Below are positions 1 through 7,867 of a stretch of DNA of 64,000 nt, piece by piece. Made by a program: the position numbers and the translations under genes. Origin of the DNA: Urechidicola croceus (GTDB lineage Bacteria; Bacteroidota; Bacteroidia; Flavobacteriales; Flavobacteriaceae); NCBI RefSeq assembly GCF_001761325.1, contig NZ_CP017478.1, positions 2,997,501-3,061,500 on the forward strand, given 5' to 3'. The notes under the pieces were generated by a model. That model did not search any database and was not told the origin of the DNA. It saw nothing but the letters and a program-made list of their open reading frames with translations. Position 1 is the first letter of the stretch. Each line of letters begins with the position of its first letter.

Positions 1-183
1 AAAAGTAATTGGATATGGTAAAATGCCTACAGATATTTCAAATCGATACAATCCAAAAGGATTCCAGTAAAAGAATTTTTGAAAAATTAAATTTGATGCA
101 ACTAATGCCGCTATAAACATTCCAGCGAGTATTAAATATATATTTTGTGCTAACTCTTTATTCTTTGGAATCATATTTGTCAT
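1..183 (-). CDS. yhhQ: Queuosine-precursor transporter, VUT/YhhQ family (5' part only)
   Basis: The first 61 codons of a reverse-strand gene that runs off the left edge. The translation starts MTNMIPKNKEL and continues into a hydrophobic segment (LAGMFIAALVASNLIF), then FEISVGILPYPITF. That run, including the ILPYP motif just after the first membrane helix, is typical of the VUT family of inner-membrane proteins thought to import queuosine precursors such as preQ0 for tRNA modification. ATG at 183 is the first start; a second Met at codon 4 is possible. The gene is divergent from fabD. The family call rests on recognising the N-terminus only, since the rest is outside the window. Confidence 0.72.
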   Translation of the reverse strand, partial: MTNMIPKNKELAQNIYLILAGMFIAALVASNLIFQKFFYWNPFGLYRFEISVGILPYPITF

Positions 184-223
184 TTAAACACGAAGATATT
201 AAATATATCTAATATCATTTTTC

Positions 224-231
224 TATTTTTG
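224..231 (+). promoter_or_regulatory. Probable -7 element upstream of fabD
   Basis: TATTTTTG fits the Bacteroidota -7 consensus TAnnTTTG. It would place transcription start near 237 and give a leader of about 60 bases before the fabD ATG. No TTG lies at the usual -33 spacing, so the assignment is moderate. Confidence 0.42.
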
Positions 232-246
232 CAACAGAAAATGATT

Positions 247-273
247 GGTTACTGAGCGGAGTCGAAGTGAACC
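247..273. repeat. Palindromic intergenic repeat, core GAGCNNAGTCGA
   Basis: An imperfect hairpin, GGTTACT paired with AGTGAACC, around the core GAGCGGAGTCGA (254-265). The same core with two changed bases occurs at 21791-21802. Elements with this kind of core are scattered between genes in many Flavobacteriaceae genomes. Here it falls within the untranslated leader of fabD. Confidence 0.5.
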
Positions 274-297
274 AAAATAAAATTAAAGAACAACTTT

Positions 298-1185
298 ATG
301 AAAGCATATATATTTCCAGGTCAAGGAGCACAATTTACAGGAATGGGTCTAGATTTATACGAAAACTCAACTTTAGCGCAAGAATTATTTGAACAAGCAA
401 ATGAAATTTTAGGATTCCATATTACAGATATTATGTTTGAAGGAACTCCAGAACAGTTGAAAGAAACGAAAGTAACTCAACCAGCTATTTTCTTGCATTC
501 TGTTATACTAGCTAAAGTTTTAGGTGATAATTTCAAGCCAGAAATGGTCGCAGGACATTCATTAGGAGAATTGTCTGCTTTGGTTGCAAATGGAGTGTTA
601 ACTTTTGAAGATGGATTGAAATTGGTTTCAAAAAGAGCTTTAGCAATGCAAAAAGCTTGTGAAATACAAGAGTCAACAATGGCTGCAGTTTTAGGGTTGG
701 AAGATAAAGTTGTTGAAGATGTGTGTGCAGAGATTGATGGAGTAGTGGTTGCTGCAAATTATAACTGTCCTGGACAGTTGGTAATTTCTGGAGAGATTGA
801 TGCAATAAACAAAGCATGTGAAGTGTTAACTGAAAAAGGTGCTCGTAGAGCTTTAGTTTTACCAGTTGGTGGTGCGTTTCATTCACCATTAATGGAGCCA
901 GCAAGAGAAGAATTAGCTGCTGCAATAGAGGAAACTACTTTTAGTGAACCAATTTGTCCAGTATATCAAAATGTAGTTGCAAAGGCAGTAACAAATCCTG
1001 ATGAGATAAAAGAAAATTTAATGGTTCAATTGACTGCGCCTGTAAAATGGACACAATGTATCCAAGCGATGATTGCTGATGGAGGTACTGAATTTATTGA
1101 GGTAGGTCCAGGAAAAGTTTTGCAAGGATTGATGCGCAAAATTGATAGAAGTGTTGCTGCTAATGGAGCAAGTCTTGAAGTTTAA
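298..1185 (+). CDS. fabD: Malonyl-CoA:ACP transacylase FabD
   Basis: Transfers the malonyl group from malonyl-CoA to acyl carrier protein, supplying the extender for fatty-acid synthesis in the cytoplasm. The 295-residue length is normal for FabD. The N-terminal FPGQGAQ motif is at residues 6-12, the nucleophile Ser88 sits in GHSLGE (86-91), and His195 in GAFHS (192-196) is the expected catalytic partner. The gene appears to be a single transcription unit: a TAnnTTTG element lies upstream at 224 and a rho-independent terminator follows at 1211. No other fatty-acid genes are adjacent. Confidence 0.96.
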   Translation: MKAYIFPGQGAQFTGMGLDLYENSTLAQELFEQANEILGFHITDIMFEGTPEQLKETKVTQPAIFLHSVILAKVLGDNFKPEMVAGHSLGELSALVANGVLTFEDGLKLVSKRALAMQKACEIQESTMAAVLGLEDKVVEDVCAEIDGVVVAANYNCPGQLVISGEIDAINKACEVLTEKGARRALVLPVGGAFHSPLMEPAREELAAAIEETTFSEPICPVYQNVVAKAVTNPDEIKENLMVQLTAPVKWTQCIQAMIADGGTEFIEVGPGKVLQGLMRKIDRSVAANGASLEV

Positions 1186-1210
1186 ATAAGATATTAAGTA
1201 TTAAAAGTAA

Positions 1211-1244
1211 AATCCTCTAAGTTTAAACTCGGAGGATTTTTTTT
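1211..1244 (+). terminator. Rho-independent terminator after fabD
   Basis: AATCCTC (1211-1217) pairs with GAGGATT (1232-1238), followed directly by a run of T to 1244. It lies 25 bases after the fabD stop. Confidence 0.85.
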
Positions 1245-1325
1245 GGTTTAAAAGGTAATTGATTTTTTAACTTCCCTCAATCATACAAATATTTCACCCA
1301 TTAAATAGTTGCTTTCCCTCACTTG

Positions 1326-1333
1326 TACTTTTG
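1326..1333 (+). promoter_or_regulatory. Probable -7 element upstream of the vWA lipoprotein gene
   Basis: TACTTTTG matches TAnnTTTG and would start transcription near 1339, about 30 bases before the ATG at 1372. The only nearby TTG (1309-1311) is too close to act as a standard -33 element. Confidence 0.42.
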
Positions 1334-1371
1334 AATAGTACATAAACATGTTAGTTTTATAAAAAAAAGTC

Positions 1372-2535
1372 ATGTTTAGATTTATTGTATTAAGTATTAT
1401 CAGTTTAGTTTTTATTTCTTGTAATAAAATGAATGCTAAAACTGGAGAGGATGAAAAAAACAATATTGTTTCAGTACAAGTGCCAGAAAATCCAAATTTA
1501 AAAAATGCCGAAATTGTATTTTGTTTGGATGCAACAGGAAGTATGAAAGGATTGATTGACACAGCCAAAGAGAAAATTTGGGATATTGTATCTGAATTAG
1601 CACAAGATAATGATGTCGATACTCTTAAAATGGGAATCATTTTTTATAGAGATAGAGGAGATCAATTTATAACTAAAACTATTCCACTTTCTATAGATTT
1701 AGATGAGGTATATACTGATTTGTTAGAAATACAAGCTGATGGAGGAGGAGATACACCTGAAAGTTTAAATCAAGCACTTGATGAGTCGGTTAATAAGATG
1801 GATTGGTCATTAAATAAAAACACTTACAAAACAATATTTGTTGTTGGAGATTGTCCTCCTCATATGGACTATCAAGATGATGTAAAATATACTATTTCTT
1901 GTCAAAAAGCAGCAGAAAATGGTATTGTAATAAATACTATAAAATTAGGTGTAAGTTGTACAAGTGCAATTCAACATTTTAAGAACATGTCTAATTGTAG
2001 TAATGGAGAGTTTTTACAATTAGATCAAGATGCTTCAGATACAATAATTACAACTCCATATGATAATAAGATTAATGAAGTGTCAAAAAAGATTGATGAA
2101 TCTCGTTTGTATTATGGTGATGAAAAAGAACAAGCATATAATTACGAGAAGAAAACAAAATCAATGGAGATTTATGATAAAGGTTCAACTACAGCCAATA
2201 GTTCAAGGGTTTCCTATAAGATGAGTAAATCAGGAAAAAAATCATGGATGGGTTCAAAAGAAATTATTGAAGATTATAAGGAAGGAAAAATAGAGTTAAA
2301 AGATATTGCTGATGATGAACTACCTACTGCTCTTAAAGGGAAAACACTAGATGAAAAGAAACAATTATTAGGTGAGTTATTGAGTCAAAGAGATTCTGAA
2401 ATAAATAAATTAAAAGAATTAACTAATAAGCGTAGAAAATATTTAAAAGAAAAAGAAAATGAACTAAGAGGAAAAGATAGTATTTCTTTTAGTAAAGAAG
2501 TAGTTAACATATTAAAAAAGCAATCTAAAAAATAA
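1372..2535 (+). CDS. von Willebrand factor A domain lipoprotein
   Basis: A 387-residue predicted lipoprotein. Residues 1-17 form a short signal peptide ending in the lipobox LVFISC, so Cys17 would be lipidated. Residues of about 43-240 form a vWA domain with the metal-binding motif DATGSM and a conserved TPES loop (GGGDTPESLNQAL). The C-terminal third is highly charged and probably a coiled coil (KLKELTNKRRKYLKEKENEL). vWA domains bind metal and protein partners, but the partner here is unknown. The gene stands alone between two terminators, so context gives no hint of its role. Confidence 0.75.
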   Translation: MFRFIVLSIISLVFISCNKMNAKTGEDEKNNIVSVQVPENPNLKNAEIVFCLDATGSMKGLIDTAKEKIWDIVSELAQDNDVDTLKMGIIFYRDRGDQFITKTIPLSIDLDEVYTDLLEIQADGGGDTPESLNQALDESVNKMDWSLNKNTYKTIFVVGDCPPHMDYQDDVKYTISCQKAAENGIVINTIKLGVSCTSAIQHFKNMSNCSNGEFLQLDQDASDTIITTPYDNKINEVSKKIDESRLYYGDEKEQAYNYEKKTKSMEIYDKGSTTANSSRVSYKMSKSGKKSWMGSKEIIEDYKEGKIELKDIADDELPTALKGKTLDEKKQLLGELLSQRDSEINKLKELTNKRRKYLKEKENELRGKDSISFSKEVVNILKKQSKK

Positions 2536-2556
2536 TATCTTTTTAGATTGCTTTTT
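2514..2556. terminator. Bidirectional terminator between the vWA gene and galE
   Basis: AGCAATCTAAAA (2519-2530) pairs perfectly with TTTTAGATTGCT (2541-2552). A run of A precedes it and a run of T follows, so it can stop both the forward vWA transcript and the reverse galE transcript. It overlaps the last codons of the vWA gene. Confidence 0.85.
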
Positions 2557-2575
2557 ATTATTATTTAATACTGTA

Positions 2576-3586
2576 TTAAGTTAAACTTTCTTGCCATTTC
2601 CAAGAACTAGATAAAGCTTCTTCTAAGCCTAATTCTGCTTTCCAATTCAATTCTTTATTGGCAAGTGTTGTATCTGCATAAGCTGCAGTGATATCACCAG
2701 CGCGACGATCAACAATTTTATAGTTTACTTTTTTTCCTGTAGCTTTTTCAAATGCGTTTACAACTTCTAATACAGAACTTCCAGTACCTGTTCCAATGTT
2801 AAAAAACTCACATTTTGATTTGTTTTTATTTTCCAACAATCTGTTAAGTGCTGCAATATGTGCTTTTGCTAGGTCAACTACGTGTATGTAATCTCTTATT
2901 GCAGTACCGTCTTCAGTTGGGTAATCATCACCAAAAATGGATAATTGCTCACGTATTCCAGCAGCAGTTTGTACAACGTATGGAATTAAATTTTGAGGTA
3001 CTCCTAATGGTAATTCACCAATTTTAGCACTTTCATGTGCTCCTATTGGATTGAAATATCGTAAAGCAATAGCATTTAAATCGGTTGCTTTAGAAGTGTC
3101 TTCAATAATAATTTCGCCCATTTTTTTTGTGGCACCATACGGTGATTCAGCAGGTTTTGTAGGGGCGTCTTCTGTAATTGGTAGTTTATCTGCTTGTCCA
3201 TAAACGGTACATGATGAACTGAAAATAAAATTTGTTACATTATTGGCTAACATTTCTTTCAAAACATATGTCAATGTCGCAATATTATTTTCGTAATATT
3301 TTAAAGGTTCAGCAACACTTTCACCAACTGCCTTTGAAGCGGCGAAATGAATTACACCATCAATATTATAATATTTAAAAAAATGTTTTACAGCCTCTTT
3401 GTCTTTTAAATCAATTTGCTCAAAAGTCGGTTTAATACCTGTAATCGAAGTGATACGATCTAAAACTTCAATAGTTGTGTTTGATAAATCATCAATGATT
3501 ATAACTTCAAAACCTTCGTTTTGTAATTCAACAACAGTGTGAGATCCAATATATCCTAATCCTCCAGTTACAAGTATTTTTTTCAT
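2576..3586 (-). CDS. galE: UDP-glucose 4-epimerase GalE
   Basis: Interconverts UDP-glucose and UDP-galactose using tightly bound NAD, supplying galactose units for surface polysaccharide. The 336 residues show the Rossmann motif GGLGYIG (8-14), the SSSCTVYG strand (123-130) carrying the catalytic Ser/Thr, and the YxxxK pair Tyr150/Lys154. The length is normal for the short-chain dehydrogenase/reductase epimerases. It starts 7 bases after the aminotransferase gene on the same strand, so the two are likely co-transcribed and act in nucleotide-sugar metabolism. Confidence 0.93.
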   Translation of the reverse strand: MKKILVTGGLGYIGSHTVVELQNEGFEVIIIDDLSNTTIEVLDRITSITGIKPTFEQIDLKDKEAVKHFFKYYNIDGVIHFAASKAVGESVAEPLKYYENNIATLTYVLKEMLANNVTNFIFSSSCTVYGQADKLPITEDAPTKPAESPYGATKKMGEIIIEDTSKATDLNAIALRYFNPIGAHESAKIGELPLGVPQNLIPYVVQTAAGIREQLSIFGDDYPTEDGTAIRDYIHVVDLAKAHIAALNRLLENKNKSKCEFFNIGTGTGSSVLEVVNAFEKATGKKVNYKIVDRRAGDITAAYADTTLANKELNWKAELGLEEALSSSWKWQESLT

Positions 3587-3593
3587 AGTATTT

Positions 3594-4724
3594 TTATTTG
3601 TTAACGAAATTTATAATTGTTTGTGTGATAAATTCAATTTGATCATCTTCCAATTCAGTATGCATAGGAAGAGAGATTACTTCTTTCACCAATTGATTGG
3701 TAACTGTAAAATTAACTTCATTATATCTTGAATCTACATACGCTTTCTGCTTGTGTAAAGGTATTGGATAATATACTCCGCATGGTATGTCATTTTCATT
3801 TAAATGTTTAACCAAAGCATCTCTATCAGTATTTTTTACCTTTAATGTGTATTGATGAAATACATGTGTTGAAAAATCACTTTCAATTGGTGTTATGATG
3901 TTAGGTTGATTTTCAAACGCTTTATTGTATTTTTTTGCAGATGCTTTTCTTGCGTTACTATAATCATCAAGATATTTTAACTTCACATCTAATATTCCTG
4001 CTTGTATAGAATCAAGTCTTGAATTTACACCAATAACATCATGATGGTAACGTACGTACATTCCGTGATTTACAATTCCACGAATTGTATGAGCTAGTTC
4101 GTCATCATTAGTGAAGATTGCACCTCCATCACCATAACAACCTAGGTTTTTTGATGGGAAAAAAGAAGTTGCGCCAACATTTCCAATAGTTCCTGCTTTT
4201 TGTGTAGTTCCGTTGGCAAAAGTGTAATCTGCTCCAATTGCTTGTGCAGTATCTTCAATGACAAACAAATTGTGCTTTTTCGCAATTTCCATGATTGCAT
4301 CCATATTGGCGCATTGACCAAATAAATGAACAGGAATAATTGCTTTTGTTTTTGGTGTAATGGCATTTTCCATTGCTTCAATATCAATATTGAAAGTGTC
4401 TGGTTCAACATCAACCAAAACAGGAGTTAATTTTAACAAAGCAATAACTTCAACAGTTGCTGCAAATGTGAAATCGGCAGTAATTATTTCATCACCTTGT
4501 TCAAGACCAAGTCCCATCATGGCAATTTGTAATGCATCTGTACCATTAGCACAAGGAATTACATGTTTTACGTCTAAGTAATTTTCTAAGTTTTTTTGAA
4601 ACTTATGTACTTGAGGACCATTAATATATGCTGTATTTTCGAGAACGTCTGTGATTTGAACGTCTACTTCTGATTTTATTTTGTTGTATTGACTTTTTAA
4701 GTCAACCATTTGAATTTTTTTCAT
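3594..4724 (-). CDS. DegT/DnrJ/EryC1-family nucleotide-sugar aminotransferase
   Basis: A PLP-dependent aminotransferase of the sugar type, expected to aminate a keto-sugar nucleotide for surface glycans. The ATG at 4724 (protein MKKIQMVDLKSQ) is preferred over a TTG seven codons upstream, because the family normally begins just before this MVDLKxQY motif; this gives 376 residues. The PLP Schiff-base Lys192 is in FPSKNLG, and Asp158 and Gln161 in EDTAQ fit the cofactor-binding pattern. The likely products of close homologues are 3-amino or 4-amino sugars, but the substrate cannot be read from the sequence. It pairs with galE immediately downstream. Confidence 0.88.
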   Translation of the reverse strand: MKKIQMVDLKSQYNKIKSEVDVQITDVLENTAYINGPQVHKFQKNLENYLDVKHVIPCANGTDALQIAMMGLGLEQGDEIITADFTFAATVEVIALLKLTPVLVDVEPDTFNIDIEAMENAITPKTKAIIPVHLFGQCANMDAIMEIAKKHNLFVIEDTAQAIGADYTFANGTTQKAGTIGNVGATSFFPSKNLGCYGDGGAIFTNDDELAHTIRGIVNHGMYVRYHHDVIGVNSRLDSIQAGILDVKLKYLDDYSNARKASAKKYNKAFENQPNIITPIESDFSTHVFHQYTLKVKNTDRDALVKHLNENDIPCGVYYPIPLHKQKAYVDSRYNEVNFTVTNQLVKEVISLPMHTELEDDQIEFITQTIINFVNK

Positions 4725-4748
4725 GCTAAAAAATTGTTTTTGCAATTA

Positions 4749-4756
4749 CAAAAGTA
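4749..4756 (-). promoter_or_regulatory. Probable -7 element upstream of the aminotransferase-galE pair
   Basis: Read on the reverse strand this is TACTTTTG, matching TAnnTTTG. It would start transcription about 20 bases before the ATG at 4724, which supports that start over the upstream TTG. No clear -33 TTG is seen. Confidence 0.42.
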
Positions 4757-4795
4757 CGAAAATATGTATGATTTCTTTTTTTAAAGAAGACTAGT

Positions 4796-5683
4796 TTAAT
4801 CAAATAAATCAGAAGAGAGATATCTATCTCCTCGATCACAAATTATAGCAACAATAACACCTTTGTTGATACTTTCAGCAACTTTAAGTGCAGTAGCAAC
4901 AGATCCACCACTACTCATTCCTGCAAAAACACCTTCTTCTTTTGCTAATCGTTTGGTCATTATTCGTGCTTCTTCTTCACTTACATCAATGATATTATCA
5001 ACTTTATTTGGATTGAATATTTTTGGTAAATATTCTTCTGGCCATTTACGTATTCCAGGAATTTTAGAGCCATCAGTAGGTTGGGCGCCTATAATTTGAA
5101 TATTTTCGTTTCGTTCTTTAAGATAAGTTGAAGTTCCGGTGATTGTTCCAGTTGTTCCCATAGCAGAAACAAAATGAGTGATTTCTCCATTGGTATCTTT
5201 CCAAATTTCTGGTCCAGTTGTTTTGTAGTGTGCTTTCCAATTATCTTCATTAGCAAACTGGTTTAGCATTATATAACCTTCTTCGGCTACTTTTTTATCG
5301 GCATAATCTCTCGAACCTAGAATTCCAACATCTGCAGGAGTTAAAGTTACTTTTGCTCCATACGCTCTCATTGTTTGAACACGTTCTTTAGTGCTATTTT
5401 CAGGCAAAACCAATTCAATATCTAAGCCAAAAAGTTGTGCAATCATTGCTAAAGCTATTCCAGTATTTCCACTTGTTGCCTCAATTAACTTATCTTCTTT
5501 ATTGATTTCTTTTCTGTCTAATGCAGATTTAATCATGTTATATGCAGCACGATCTTTGACACTTCCTCCAGGATTATTGCCTTCTAGTTTTAAGTAAAGT
5601 GTTACACCTTCTTTTTGTAAAATATTATTGGCTCTAACGAGTGGTGTATTTCCAATTAATTCTAATACTGATTGTCCGACCAT
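4796..5683 (-). CDS. cysM: Cysteine synthase, CysM/CysK family
   Basis: PLP enzyme that makes L-cysteine from O-acetylserine and sulfide (or another sulfur donor). At 295 residues with no extra domain it fits the compact O-acetylserine sulfhydrylase family. Lys43 in GSVKDR is the PLP lysine, and the phosphate- and substrate-binding loop TSGNTG is at 70-75. It begins 2 bases after the serine acetyltransferase gene, so the two consecutive steps of cysteine synthesis are encoded together. CysM and CysK types are hard to separate by eye; the short form and KDRAAYNMI segment favour CysM. Confidence 0.9.
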   Translation of the reverse strand: MVGQSVLELIGNTPLVRANNILQKEGVTLYLKLEGNNPGGSVKDRAAYNMIKSALDRKEINKEDKLIEATSGNTGIALAMIAQLFGLDIELVLPENSTKERVQTMRAYGAKVTLTPADVGILGSRDYADKKVAEEGYIMLNQFANEDNWKAHYKTTGPEIWKDTNGEITHFVSAMGTTGTITGTSTYLKERNENIQIIGAQPTDGSKIPGIRKWPEEYLPKIFNPNKVDNIIDVSEEEARIMTKRLAKEEGVFAGMSSGGSVATALKVAESINKGVIVAIICDRGDRYLSSDLFD

Positions 5684-5685
5684 AA

Positions 5686-6471
5686 TTATCGTTTAGTTTT
5701 CATTTGAGTTTCAGGTTTATGATACACAAATGAATTTTCTGGAACAGATTCTGTTATCCAAACATTTCCACCGATAATGCTATTTGCTCCAATTGTTGTA
5801 TCACCTCCAAGAATAGTTGCATTGGCATAAATAATAACATTTGCTTCTACAGTTGGATGCCTTTTGATGTTTTTTAAACTCTTTTTAACTTGAAGTGCAC
5901 CTAGTGTTACACCTTGATATATTTTTACATTTTCTTTAATGATACACGTTTCTCCAATTACAATCCCTGTTGCGTGATCTATAAAAAATGAGTCACCGAT
6001 TGTTGCTCCTGGATGAATATCTACACCTGTAAGTCTATGGGCATATTCACTCATTAATCTTGGAATAAGAGGGATGCATATTTTATTCAATTCGTGTGAA
6101 AAACGGTGAATTGCAATGGCAAAAAATCCAGGATAAGCAATATAAACTTCTTCAATGCTATTGGATGCTGGGTCAAAATTTAAACAAGCATTTGCATCAA
6201 GGTTTAATTTTTCTAAAAGAGTAGGTAGTTGTGTTAGGAATTTATTCCAAACATCTTTACACGGTCTCTCATTATCAAAACAAGCCAAATCATAAATTTC
6301 TCTAAATTGAGATTCTAATTTATCAATATTAGTTTCTACACAAGATTTTGCATCAAAAAGCGTGTGAAAAAGGTTGTTTGTAAATTCTTCTGTTTTGTAT
6401 TTTATACTAAAATCAAGTCGAGGTGTATTTCGATTTGAGATGATTTTTTCAATTATTGAATCTTTAGTCAT
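5686..6471 (-). CDS. cysE: Serine O-acetyltransferase
   Basis: Transfers acetyl from acetyl-CoA to L-serine, the committed step of cysteine synthesis. The protein has an alpha-helical N-terminal half (about 1-140) and a C-terminal left-handed beta-helix of hexapeptide repeats (about 150-250). Catalytic Asp151 and His153 are in the VDIHPGA motif, with His166 in DHATG. The 261-residue form matches the Bacteroidota/plant-pathway (EpsC-like) branch. It is the first gene of a two-gene operon with cysM and has a good promoter match just upstream. Confidence 0.92.
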   Translation of the reverse strand: MTKDSIIEKIISNRNTPRLDFSIKYKTEEFTNNLFHTLFDAKSCVETNIDKLESQFREIYDLACFDNERPCKDVWNKFLTQLPTLLEKLNLDANACLNFDPASNSIEEVYIAYPGFFAIAIHRFSHELNKICIPLIPRLMSEYAHRLTGVDIHPGATIGDSFFIDHATGIVIGETCIIKENVKIYQGVTLGALQVKKSLKNIKRHPTVEANVIIYANATILGGDTTIGANSIIGGNVWITESVPENSFVYHKPETQMKTKR

Positions 6472-6493
6472 AAGATTTGCTTTTGTGCTATAA

Positions 6494-6524
6494 CAAATAT
6501 AGTGGTATAAATTTCAAACCTCAA
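6494..6524 (-). promoter_or_regulatory. Promoter of the cysE-cysM operon
   Basis: On the reverse strand, a TTG (6522-6524) is followed after 20 bases by TATATTTG (6494-6501). Both parts fit the Bacteroidota -33/-7 promoter. The start point would fall around 6488, roughly 17 bases before the cysE ATG. Confidence 0.6.
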
Positions 6525-6551
6525 AATCAAAGTTCCTAAAATAGCGTTAAT

Positions 6552-7709
6552 TTAAGGGATGTTATGACCCTCCATTAAGATATGAATATCTTCGTCTTTA
6601 ACTTCTTTTTTAGTATCAGCATATATTAAGAATTCAGGATACAAAGCGTCTAATTGGTCTTTGGTTAATTCGTAACCAACATTTTTTGCTCTATATGCCA
6701 ATGCAGCTCTACCGCTACGAGCAGTTAAAATAATTGCAGATTCAGTGACCCCTACATCAGCAGGATCCATGATTTCGTAAGTTTCACGGTTCTTGATAAC
6801 TCCATCTTGATGAATTCCAGAACTATGAGCAAATGCATTATCTCCAACGACTGCTTTATTGGCTTGAACAAACATTCCCATTTTTTCTTGTACCATTTTG
6901 CTCAATGCATACAACATTTTAGTATTGATATTGGTATCTAAGTTTAAGTGAGGGTGTTGCTTCATAATCATTACTACTTCTTCCAAAGCAGTATTTCCAG
7001 CACGCTCTCCAATTCCGTTGATTGTACACTCAATTTGTCGAGCGCCATTCATAACTCCAGCAATAGCATTGGCAGTTGCTAAACCTAAATCATTGTGGCA
7101 ATGACAAGATAAAGTTACATTATCAACTCCGATAACATTTTCTTTTAAATATTTAATTTTTGCTCCATATTCTTCAGGTAAACAATATCCTGTTGTGTCT
7201 GGTATGTTTAAAACTGTTGCACCTGCTTTTACAACTTCAGTGCACACTTGTGCTAAAAATGCATTATCTGTTCTACCTGCATCTTCAGCATAAAATTCCA
7301 CATCTTCAACAAATGTTTTGGCATATTTTACGGCTTCAACAGCACGTTCAATAATTTTATCTGGTGTGGTATTAAATTTATATTTTATGTGTGATTCTGA
7401 TGTTCCAATTCCAGTGTGAATTCTTGGTCTTTTAGCGTATTTTAATGCTTCTGCAGCAACTTTAATATCGTTTTTATGAGCACGAGTCAGTCCACAAACA
7501 GTCGCATTTTTAACCAGTTTCGAAATTTCCTCAACTGATTTAAAATCTCCTGGACTTGATACTGGAAAACCTGCTTCAATAACATCTACACCAAGAATAT
7601 CTAACTGCTCAGCAATAATTAACTTTTGCTCAGTATTTAATTTGCATCCTGGAACTTGCTCACCATCTCTTAAGGTTGTATCAAAAATTTGAACTCTATT
7701 TGTACCCAT
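6552..7709 (-). CDS. leuA: 2-isopropylmalate synthase, short form
   Basis: Condenses acetyl-CoA with 2-oxoisovalerate, the first step of leucine synthesis. The DTTLRDGEQ motif (10-18) carries Arg14 and metal ligand Asp15; His203 and His205 in SCHCHND are the other metal ligands; GIGERAGN follows. The protein is only 385 residues, so it has the TIM barrel and linker but lacks the C-terminal allosteric domain of about 120 residues found in enterobacterial LeuA. Leucine feedback inhibition through that domain is therefore not expected. It is reverse-strand, close to but separate from the ilv genes; leuB, leuC and leuD are not in the window. A related HMGL-like synthase activity cannot be fully excluded. 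Confidence 0.86.
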   Translation of the reverse strand: MGTNRVQIFDTTLRDGEQVPGCKLNTEQKLIIAEQLDILGVDVIEAGFPVSSPGDFKSVEEISKLVKNATVCGLTRAHKNDIKVAAEALKYAKRPRIHTGIGTSESHIKYKFNTTPDKIIERAVEAVKYAKTFVEDVEFYAEDAGRTDNAFLAQVCTEVVKAGATVLNIPDTTGYCLPEEYGAKIKYLKENVIGVDNVTLSCHCHNDLGLATANAIAGVMNGARQIECTINGIGERAGNTALEEVVMIMKQHPHLNLDTNINTKMLYALSKMVQEKMGMFVQANKAVVGDNAFAHSSGIHQDGVIKNRETYEIMDPADVGVTESAIILTARSGRAALAYRAKNVGYELTKDQLDALYPEFLIYADTKKEVKDEDIHILMEGHNIP

Positions 7710-7747
7710 TTATTAAAATATTTTTATCACTTTTGAATATCTATTAA

Positions 7748-7755
7748 CAAAGATA
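7748..7755 (-). promoter_or_regulatory. Probable -7 element upstream of leuA
   Basis: Reverse-strand TATCTTTG, an exact TAnnTTTG match, about 40 bases before the leuA ATG. No -33 TTG is present at standard spacing. A short inverted repeat, CTAAC/GTTAG (7765-7783), lies just upstream of it. Confidence 0.45.
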
Positions 7756-7867
7756 ATTATAGTGCTAACTAATTGTGCGTTAGAACTGTAATATATACTA
7801 CATTCAACAACTTTTATTATGGTTATAAATGTACTAAAATCAGCGCAATATAAATAATTTATTTACA

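Noticed and set aside
4725-4745. Seven-codon N-terminal extension of the aminotransferase from a TTG
   Set aside because: The -7 element at 4749-4756 would place transcription start too close to it, and the family begins at the ATG at 4724.
4760-4790. TTCTTT/AAAGAA hairpin after cysM as terminator
   Set aside because: The stem is short and no T run follows on the reverse strand.
7765-7783. CTAAC/GTTAG inverted repeat upstream of leuA as an operator
   Set aside because: Only five-base arms in AT-rich sequence; no second copy near other amino-acid genes was seen. Kept only as a remark.
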